From contig BPII01000027.1 of assembly GCA_026004035.1 (NCBI GenBank), positions 1 through 35,808 of the forward strand: a stretch of 35,808 nt of DNA. Reading direction: 5' to 3'. Position 1 is the stretch's first letter. The number at the start of each line of letters is the position of its first letter. Both the position numbers and the translations under genes were made by a program. This DNA is from Candidatus Sericytochromatia bacterium (lineage in GTDB: Bacteria > Cyanobacteriota > Sericytochromatia > UBA7694 > JACMQJ01). Under the pieces are notes generated by a model. It was not told the DNA's origin. It saw nothing but the letters and a program-made list of their open reading frames with translations, and did no database searches. This document shows positions 18,444-26,900 of the stretch, one piece after another.

Positions 18444-19668
18444 TTATCTTTTTTGAAAAGTTGGCTTTATACTTAAAGCTTTTGTAACATTAATACTACC
18501 AAATCCAAAATCATCATCAGCACCTTTTATACCTATATCATCACTTGTTAATTCTAAATGTTTTCTCAATGTAAGCATATCTATATTAGGATATTGACTT
18601 TTTAATAGTGCTACAGTTCCAGCTACATAAGAAGAAGCTACTAGTGTTCCACTTAAAAAAGCATAATTTGACGATATTTTAGCACTTGAAGAAGTTAAAG
18701 ATGTTGATTTAATAGCTTCCCCCAGGTGCTGATACAGAAATCCATTTACCAAAATTAGATGTAGATAATCTAGATAAATTATTTGAAATAGCACCAACAG
18801 AAATAACACCTTTTGTAGCTGCTGGGTAAGTAGGATTTGAAGAAGAACTGTCACCTGCACCTACTATTATTGGAATTTTTTTATCAAATGCATATTTAAC
18901 AGCATCTTCTAAAGCTTTACTAGGATTAGAACCTTCAGCTGTTACATTTATAACACTAGCCCCGTATTCAACTGCTAAAGCTATTCCATGAATTAAATCA
19001 GAATCTTTTATAATTCCATTTTCAGACATTGCTTTTATTGGCATTACCTTACAATTTGGAGCTACTCCCACAATTCCTTGTTCTTGGTTAGAAGCAACAA
19101 TTAAACCTGCTTGATAAGTACCAACACCATTTATATCTTGAGGAGTATCTTTTTTACTAAAAGTACTAAAACCATTTACAATTTTACCTTGTAAATCAGG
19201 ATGTTTAAGATCTACACCTGTGCTTATTATAGCAACTGTTACAAAAGCTCTACCTTTAAAAATATTATTAGCTTTTATTATACCTGTTTTTTTTAGTGAT
19301 GTAGAATAGGAGTAATTTTCTTGAGCAATTTGTATATTCATTTTTCTAATATAATTTGGTTCTACATATTCTATTGTTGGTGAAGATTTTAATTTTTCAT
19401 AAGAACTTGATGAAGCTTTTACTATATCAACCATTAAGCCTGGTATTTTCTTTATTATTTCTAAATTATACTTTTCAGCAAAAGCACTATCACCATCTAA
19501 ATACTCTATTCCTTTTCTTTTTACTATATATTCATCTTCAGAGACTTCATTTACAGATTGAGAAGATACTTCTTCTAATGCTGTAGAATTTAATAGTAAA
19601 TCATTTCCTCTATTGCAAGCAGTTAAAAATGTGCTTAAAGTTAATAATGAAATAAATATTTTTTTCAT
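18444..19668 (-). pseudogene. Subtilase-fold lipoprotein lacking catalytic residues, one frameshift
   Basis: The product is a lipoprotein (MKKIFISLLTLSTFLTAC, lipobox LTAC, Cys18). An I9-type propeptide follows (DEYIVKRKG to IEYVEPNYI), then a peptidase S8 fold. All active-site positions differ from working subtilases. The Asp motif reads VAIISTGVDLKHPDL (Asp to Ser149). The His motif reads NGVGTYQAG (His to Val182). The oxyanion Asn position reads VGAGDSS (Asp273). The Ser motif reads SGTLVASSYVAG (GTSMA changed to GTLVA). The fold-keeping glycines, APG, and the C-terminal DDFGFGSINVTKAL are retained, so selection seems to have kept a non-proteolytic protein. One extra G in the five-base run at 18719-18723 breaks the frame between SAPG and EAIKSTS. 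Repaired length is about 407 residues. Confidence 0.85.
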
Positions 19669-19761
19669 ACTATTTAAAAATTTATCTCTACAAATAAATT
19701 ATATGTTTTTATTATAAAGACTTGTTTAATATTAGTATATATTTAAGTTAAGTTTTTATTA

Positions 19762-20649
19762 TTAAGTTTGAGATAATCTTTTATTTAATTCTTCTAATCT
19801 TTCAATTCCTTCAATTGCTACTTTGCTTTCAGGATCTATTATTAACATTTCTTGATAAAGTTCTTCTGCTTTTTCTTTATTTCCATTTTCCTCATATAGT
19901 ATTGCTAACATTTCCATTGTATCAAGATTAGTTCTATCTATTTGTAAAGCTTTTTCTAAGTATGGAATAGCATTTTTATTATCACCCATTTCTATTGAAA
20001 TTAAAGCACTTTTTATATAAGGTGAAACCATGTTTGGCATAACTTTAAAAAGAATTTCTAACTCTCTTAAAGCAGCTTTATATCTTCCTAATCTGTAATA
20101 AGCTTCTGCAAGCCCCATTCTAGCATTATGCATATCTTTATTAATATTTAATGTATATAAAAAGTTTGCTATTGCTGGGTAATATTCTTTTAAATTTAAA
20201 AATATAGAACCTAACATAAAAGATGCTTGAAAATTATCAGAATCTATTTGTAATAGTTTTTCAAGAGATTTCTTAGCTTTTGAAAATTGTTCGCTATTCA
20301 AATATAATGTAGATAAATTATGATATGTATTAAAATTATTTGGATCTATTTGCAATGCTTTTAAAAAAAATTCTTCTGATTTATCTATATCACCTTTATA
20401 TAAATAGTAAGAACCTAAATTCTGATTTGCTTCTAATAATTTTGGATTCAAATCATAAGCTTTTTTAAAATATTCATAAGCTTCATCTTGTCTATTTGTT
20501 ACAAAATAAACCATTCCTAGATTATTTAAAGCTTCATAAGAATTAGGATTATTTTCAAGAATTTTTTTTAAATATTCTTCAGCTTTCTGATAATCTGAAT
20601 TTGCTAAAGCATCATTTGAAAGCTTTTTTAATTCTTCTAAACTATACAT
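19762..20649 (-). CDS. TPR protein, possible chaperone for the operon's products
   Basis: The product is a 295-residue all-helical protein made almost entirely of tetratricopeptide repeats, about eight in tandem. Clear units include YEALNNLGMVYFVTNRQDEA, LLEANQNLGSYYLYKGDID, FNTYHNLSTLYLNSEQF, NARMGLAEAYYRLGRY and DTMEMLAILYEENGNKEKAE. There is no signal peptide, so it acts in the cytoplasm. Its ATG lies eight bases inside the end of the 175-residue protein's gene, implying translational coupling. It is the last gene of the operon that encodes the large repeat-ended proteins. In type III systems, short TPR proteins act as chaperones for hydrophobic translocators. This one has more repeats than those class II chaperones, so the parallel is only suggestive. 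Confidence 0.9.
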   Translation of the reverse strand: MYSLEELKKLSNDALANSDYQKAEEYLKKILENNPNSYEALNNLGMVYFVTNRQDEAYEYFKKAYDLNPKLLEANQNLGSYYLYKGDIDKSEEFFLKALQIDPNNFNTYHNLSTLYLNSEQFSKAKKSLEKLLQIDSDNFQASFMLGSIFLNLKEYYPAIANFLYTLNINKDMHNARMGLAEAYYRLGRYKAALRELEILFKVMPNMVSPYIKSALISIEMGDNKNAIPYLEKALQIDRTNLDTMEMLAILYEENGNKEKAEELYQEMLIIDPESKVAIEGIERLEELNKRLSQT

Positions 20650-21169
20650 TTGCTAAAAATTGCATTTTATCTTCAAAACCACTTTTTGTATTACTTGATG
20701 GTAATAATAAATATTTTTCTTTCATTTTTTTCTTTTCTACTTCTTTTCTTATTTCATTTGAATCTTTTTCTAATTGAGAAATAATTTCTCTAAATTTTCT
20801 CAATAAAGCTATTAACTCTTCATCAGGTGGTATAAATTGATCTAAAACTTCTAATAATACTTCAAGTTCCTCTGCATTTGATATTATATCATTTATTATT
20901 TGGTCTAGTGCTTGACCTTGTAGCATATTAGCCATTAAAGCTTTTTCTGCATCTGTTGCATTCAAATTACTTGTACTTGATAAACTAGTTTCTGAATAGT
21001 TAGAAGAATTTATTTGCTCACTAAGTTTTTCTAAATTTTCTAAAAGAGAACTATACTTACTATCTCCAGACTTAGAAGCAGCTGACTTTACAGCATTTAA
21101 AAATACTGGATTGGTCATTAAATTTAAATATTGTGAAAGTCCTTGAAGTTTTACTGAAGATACATTCAT
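20642..21169 (-). CDS. Small helical protein of the large-protein operon, unknown
   Basis: The product is a 175-residue soluble protein that I do not recognise. The N-terminal 20 residues are Ser/Leu/Asn-rich without a Sec signal (MNVSSVKLQGLSQYLNLMTN), much like the N-termini of the other operon products. Next come a serine-rich linker (SSNYSETSLSSTSNLNATDA), a helix with MANMLQGQALDQIINDII, an acidic leucine-rich stretch, and a charged coiled coil (LLRKFREIISQLEKDSNEIR) followed by KKK-rich residues. Length and composition resemble small secreted-complex subunits or export chaperones. It is translationally coupled to the TPR gene (eight-base overlap) and sits 31 bases after the 902-residue gene. 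Confidence 0.8.
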   Translation of the reverse strand: MNVSSVKLQGLSQYLNLMTNPVFLNAVKSAASKSGDSKYSSLLENLEKLSEQINSSNYSETSLSSTSNLNATDAEKALMANMLQGQALDQIINDIISNAEELEVLLEVLDQFIPPDEELIALLRKFREIISQLEKDSNEIRKEVEKKKMKEKYLLLPSSNTKSGFEDKMQFLANV

Positions 21170-21200
21170 ATTTACTCCTCACTTACATTAATATAATATA

Positions 21201-23909
21201 TTATACACCACCAAAAGCATCATACTTAGTTTGAACTAATTTAAATTTATGAGATTTAGGATCATACTGAACATCTAAAATACCTTCTATAGAACCACCA
21301 GTTGGGGCACTAATAGTTGCTTTTAATTGTAAATTCTTACCCATATTACTATTTAACATTCCTAGATAAAATATATCTCTATATTCAGGATTGTTCATTG
21401 CATCAATAAGAACTCTAAGTAATGGATTTACATCTTTAACTTTTGTTGCTGTTTTATAACTACCAAGTTCTAATATTTCTTGTTCATTATTAACATCAGC
21501 TTTTCTAACCATTAACTTTGATTGCCAAGAAGAAGTATAACCATAATCAGGATTATTATTAAATTTTGGGTACTTTGCATCACCATTTTTAGTTCTATCA
21601 GTAGATAATTTGGTATTAATCCATTGCCCTACTTCAGTATTATTTGAAGCAACATTTTCTAAAGTAAAATAATGATCACCTGGATCTTGAAATTTCATTT
21701 GAACTGCTATAACGTTTTCACCTTCCTTCAAATATCCTTTCAAATTATAAATACCTGTTCCAGGTGTTTCTTCACTAACAACTTTACCGTTAACTATTAA
21801 ATCTATACCTCCATTTAAAGTTGATGTAATTATTTTTATCCTTGCATCCTTATATGTTAAATTAGGAGTGTCTATTGGAAGGTTTGTTGCAGTAGAACCA
21901 TCCATTGTTCCAGAATAATCTAAAGTTGCTATTTCATCAGCTGTTAAGTTAAATGTTTTTCTAAAGGCAACTATTGGATCTGTATAATTATTTGGATCAA
22001 TTTCTGTTCCATTTGGTAATGCAGTTCCATTTACTTTATTAGGATCATACTCTATTTTAATTAATCCACCATCATATCTAACATCTTTTATCATTTTAAA
22101 CATTATTCTATCATTATAAACACCATTTGAAGGATCATTATCAGAGTCTCTATATTGCGAATAATGCCAATCTGTATCAACCATACCAATAGCATTAATT
22201 TCACTTTGAATTTTTGCTGCTAGCTCTTGTGCTTTTTCTTTTGTTCTTGATAAAGAATTAATCTCATCAAAATAATCTTCAGCAACTCCTCTTGACATCA
22301 TTTTTGCTCTTTCAAATCCTTCATACTCTCCTAAAACAACAGGTTTCGTAAACATAACATTACCATTATTAGTAGCTATTTGTTGTCCATTAAAACTATC
22401 TATTGTATGTAATCCACCTATGAAAGCTCCTGTAAATGTTTTTGATATTTTACTAGATCCAGCCATTAAGATTTTTTCTTTTTCATCGTTATCTATTATT
22501 TTATCTTTATCATCATCAATATGTACATGATCAGCTGAACCATCTACTCCCGTAGAACGAAGTAATTTATTAGCTACAACTTCTATTTTACCAAATGAAT
22601 CTGTACTAGAATTCATTTCAACAGTTTTTGTTTGAACTATGTAGTGATTTACAAATGCTGCTTTGACTGTGTGAACATCACTACTGTTTATGTTACCATC
22701 TTGATTCAAATCAGCAGCACCTATACCATTGTGTTGATATTCCCACTTTAATCTTTTATTCATAGGTGAATTAGCAAATTCTTCACTACCATATTCTACA
22801 AATTTACCAGCTTGTCCTCCATCTGGTGCTAAAGGGAAAGAATCCTTGACTACATCTCCAAACCTATCTTTGTTTATTAAATAATCAGCAAAATCAGCAT
22901 CATTATCTGCTTTTCTTCTGTGTATATTTCTATCATCTGTAGCAGTACTATACTTTCCTTTAAAAACATTTCTTTCAGTAATATAAGAACCGCTACTAGG
23001 ATCCCATTTTATTCTTGCTCCTTCAGGTGGTTTGTTATCAAAAGTATAAGGACCAAAACTATCACTCATACCATTTGTACCAGCATCTCTAGAATCTAAA
23101 ACTTGATTATTTGCTAATAATGCTTGCTTACCGTTTACTTGTCTTGTTCCTGCTTCTTCTGAAGTTGTGCTATAAGCTGTAACATAATTATATTTAATTT
23201 CTCTTGGAGAAAAATTAAATAAATAATTTATAGTTGACCAAAATCCCCCTGTTTTTACTTCAGTAGAGTATTCAGCAACCTTCTGAGCACCAACAAAAGG
23301 TTTACTTCCTAAAACATCCTCTAAAAATGAACTGATAGTAGCAGCTTTTCCAGGAACTTCTTCTGTTCTCATTGCTACTTTTATTTCATTAGATATTTGT
23401 AAAGCAGGTCCTGTAATATATAACCTTCTCATTTCATATTTTCCTAAATTAGGATCATCTTGCCAATAACTTGGTATTCCATCTCCTGCTGTTTGATTAT
23501 ATACATCAGCTGCTTCAAAAGAATTACTATCGGAATAATACTTTAAATCTTGAAAAGCATTAGCTGAACCACCAGGGATTGTAGTTCCATAAGCAGTAAG
23601 TAATGATTTATTAGCACTTGTGGAATCAGCATCTTCTCTTATATGCATACCTCCTGATATTTCTAAAAGAGCTTTATAAGCATTATTAAGCTCTTGTTTT
23701 AATCTATTTAGTCTTGTTTGTAATAAAGCTTCATATTTTGTTATGTAAGAATTATCCCATTGATTATCAAATTCAGCTCTCATTATAGATACAGCTTCAA
23801 AGGTAGTAGGTGAAAAAGCACCACCCCTTTTTATATTATTAGTATTTGATCCTGATGTATTGAGTGTTTTTACAACACTTCTAAATATATTAACATTATT
23901 AAATGTCAT
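21201..23909 (-). CDS. Large modular protein with shared N- and C-terminal modules (902 aa)
   Basis: The product is a 902-residue protein of unknown family without a signal peptide. Residues 55-78 carry the helical motif shared with two operon neighbours, YITKYEALLQTRLNRL continuing to NNAY. The C-terminal 80 residues hold the shared beta module: NPLLRVLI, then NPEYRDIFYLGML, SAPTGGSIEGILDVQYDP, and KYDAFGGV. In between, DLNQDGNINSSDV (about residue 400) is a dockerin/EF-hand-type calcium loop and DDDKDKIIDNDEKE (about 462) is a second one. Around 690-750, LIVNGKVV followed by LKGYLKEGENVIAVQM resembles the galactose-binding-like jelly roll found beside glycosidases. These are typical extracellular modules, so export by a non-Sec route is inferred. 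It is the fifth gene of the operon. Confidence 0.85.
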   Translation of the reverse strand: MTFNNVNIFRSVVKTLNTSGSNTNNIKRGGAFSPTTFEAVSIMRAEFDNQWDNSYITKYEALLQTRLNRLKQELNNAYKALLEISGGMHIREDADSTSANKSLLTAYGTTIPGGSANAFQDLKYYSDSNSFEAADVYNQTAGDGIPSYWQDDPNLGKYEMRRLYITGPALQISNEIKVAMRTEEVPGKAATISSFLEDVLGSKPFVGAQKVAEYSTEVKTGGFWSTINYLFNFSPREIKYNYVTAYSTTSEEAGTRQVNGKQALLANNQVLDSRDAGTNGMSDSFGPYTFDNKPPEGARIKWDPSSGSYITERNVFKGKYSTATDDRNIHRRKADNDADFADYLINKDRFGDVVKDSFPLAPDGGQAGKFVEYGSEEFANSPMNKRLKWEYQHNGIGAADLNQDGNINSSDVHTVKAAFVNHYIVQTKTVEMNSSTDSFGKIEVVANKLLRSTGVDGSADHVHIDDDKDKIIDNDEKEKILMAGSSKISKTFTGAFIGGLHTIDSFNGQQIATNNGNVMFTKPVVLGEYEGFERAKMMSRGVAEDYFDEINSLSRTKEKAQELAAKIQSEINAIGMVDTDWHYSQYRDSDNDPSNGVYNDRIMFKMIKDVRYDGGLIKIEYDPNKVNGTALPNGTEIDPNNYTDPIVAFRKTFNLTADEIATLDYSGTMDGSTATNLPIDTPNLTYKDARIKIITSTLNGGIDLIVNGKVVSEETPGTGIYNLKGYLKEGENVIAVQMKFQDPGDHYFTLENVASNNTEVGQWINTKLSTDRTKNGDAKYPKFNNNPDYGYTSSWQSKLMVRKADVNNEQEILELGSYKTATKVKDVNPLLRVLIDAMNNPEYRDIFYLGMLNSNMGKNLQLKATISAPTGGSIEGILDVQYDPKSHKFKLVQTKYDAFGGV

Positions 23910-23927
23910 ATTTTTACTCCTTATTAT

Positions 23928-26900
23928 TTATTTCTTACCTGGTTTTTTCTTATAAGCAAAATAAGTTGATAGAAAAACTTCTGCTTTACCTTTTGTTCTT
24001 GTTAAGAAAGGTGTATAGTATGGATCATAATTTGTATTATCATAATATTCTCTAGTATTTGTTTGTAAATTATCATTTCCTTTTGTAGGATCAAATCTTA
24101 TTTGTATTGAAGAATTAATACCACCACCTGCATAATGATAAGATTGACCACTTACAAAAATATTTTTCAAGAATCCAGAATTAAAGACGTCTCTATACTC
24201 ATTTACTAATGATAAATTTTTACCATCTGCTCTTAAATGTAAATGCTCATAAAGAATTCTATTTAATTCATTTAAAGTCCCGTCAGGAGATGCTCCAAAT
24301 TGTTGATCATTATTATCTTTAGTTAAAGATTTTACTGCTGTAATACCTCCACTTTCATAAGCTAAAAGTTGATCATCTTCTTTATTTTTATCTATCTCAG
24401 CTATTTTTATACCACCACCTATAGTAGGATTAAGTGCTTGTGCTCCGAATAAACTAAATTGATTATCATACTTACTTTTGAAACTTAATGAATATTGGTT
24501 CTTTCTATCATAATATCCTTTTACACTATCTATACCAATATCTGTTCTATTTGAATACATACCAACTGAAAAACTTTCGAGATTTACTGGGTCAGCTGCA
24601 TTATACCTATTTTGATATATTCTTGATGATGCACCAGTATATCTTCTCACCTCCCAATTTACACTTTGAGTTCCATAATTTCCTGATCCTGGTTTATTAG
24701 TTCCTAATGTTCCATTATCAAATGCATTAAAACCTATACTTAAATCATTGAAGCTAACCTTACGAGAACCTATAAGTACCTCATTTATATCTCCAACATT
24801 AGTATCAGTCCAAAATCCTTCTGATCCTGACGTTCTTCCTGCATTCGCTCTAGGTCCGAGTCCTTGAGGAGAAGCAGGATTGTCTGCATTATATCCCATT
24901 TGTTGAGCTATTAAGGTTGTTAATTTACTAGCATCACCACTCTTAGATGAATCCCATATTTCTGCAGATCCTATTACACTTCCAGCGTTACCTGATTTTC
25001 TGAATCTCATTGTATTAGCGTATCCATCTAATATAAAATCAGGATTTCCTTTACTAAAAATATCAGTTAAGAAAGATAATATACCTCCTGTTTTATAATT
25101 AAAATCAGAATCACCTTCAAAAGGTTTTTTATCGGGTTCTATAAAATCGTAAGCCTCAGTTGTAACCTTACCTTGTTTTATAAATCCACCTGCTGAAAGC
25201 AATGTGTGCTTACCAACTTTTAAATTTTGATCTTTATACAAAAAATTATATATCATTTCTGAAGCAGCAGCATTTATATATTGAGTTAATAACATTTTTG
25301 CAACAGAAAAAGCTACTCCTATATAAGGATTTGTTCCTCCCAATGCTGCTGCATAAGTTAAAGCACCTTCTAATATAATGTTTAATAATTCTTTTCCAGC
25401 TGTTATGACAGTTCTTTGCATATCCATATTAACATATTCTTCATTTTGTTGAGCACCTATCCAGTATTCATAATCAAGATTATCTAATTCAAATTGGCTT
25501 AAGAATGCATTTGTTGCAAAAAAAGCCCCTACATCTGTTTCTCTTGTTTCAGCACCTTGAACACTATGTTTATAATTAAATAATCTTTCTTTATATGTGG
25601 TTCCATTTATCGTCCCATTTAAGTTATTACCAAGCAAACTTATGCCACCTAATAATGGAGAACCTGTAAACATAATTTCATTAAAAGCTTTTCCGAAATC
25701 TAGTTCAATACCTGGTGCTATAGGTATTTTTAATTGTTTCATTGCTTCACTAAAGCCAGGTTCAGAAAAGTGATATTCTGCCCTTGATGCATAAGTATCA
25801 AAAGCTGTTCCACTTGAAGCACCATAAGCTTGAACTTGAACTGCTTCTACCATTACTTTTTTTAGTCTATTCATAAAACTTACAAAAATGTCAGCAAAAA
25901 GATCATAGGAAGTATTAGTTAGCACTGTTATTGGCGCAAAAGGTATAGGAAGTGTTATCATCATTCCAAACATACCTATTGTAGGTAATCCTTCAAGTAC
26001 ACTAGGTACACCAGGAATACTAGGTACACCAGGAAGTGATAATGAAGATAAATGACCATAGTATAAATTTGGTCCAACTCTTACATCTACAAAAGGAGCT
26101 CTTACAATCTGTAAAGCTCCTGCTTGCATTACAGTTCCTCCTAAAATCATTGATTGAGTTTCATCTATTGCTCTTTGAAATTGCAAAGGACCAGGAAAAA
26201 CAGATACAGAAGTACTCCAATAATCACCTTTGTACTTAGAACCTGCTATTATATCATTATATTGCCTACCAAGGAATGTTTTATTTATTTCTTGCAATGC
26301 CATATTTATTGCACCAACAGCAGATGGACTATTCATTATAGTATCATATATATTTGATGGAACATTACTCCAATCTATATCTCCAATACCAAATTGAGGT
26401 ATCCATCTTTTTGGGTTTCCTATTCTATCATCATTATCTATATTATCAAAGCTTAGATCACTATCATAATAACTATTAATCCAGTTTGAAGGTTCAGCAC
26501 TTCCACCCGTACTAGGTGCATTTTTAGGAGGATTCATTATTGGATCTATCGCATCTTCTATCATCCTTCTAACTGCTGTATATAAACCATTTCTATTTTT
26601 CCAAATATTAGAATTAGCACCTACAGAGTTATAATCTATACCTAAATGAAAAGGACTTGCAGATAAAGGTGATCCCCAAGGATGTGAATTATTTGTAACT
26701 GTAATGTTTCTTTGAACATTTATCTTAAATTTTTGTGCTATATCATCACTAGCTAACGGAGTCCCTCTATCATCATTATCTAGAAATGTAGCTGTACCAT
26801 TACTCATTGTCTTAACTACTCTAAAGGAAACATTACTTGGTGCTGATGATCCTGTCAAAAATGAATTAGATGTATTAGATATATTTGCTTGCAACTTTCC

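Noticed and set aside
22670..22712. True dockerin partner of a cellulosome
   Set aside because: Only a single calcium loop is convincing, no cohesin domain is seen nearby, and the surrounding protein is unlike cellulosomal enzymes.
24488..24700. Plus-strand ORFs inside the giant gene, also at 26036, 26154 and 27942
   Set aside because: They are antisense shadows of an AT-rich 5.5-kb coding frame, with low-complexity Ile/Tyr/His content and no ribosome-binding site.
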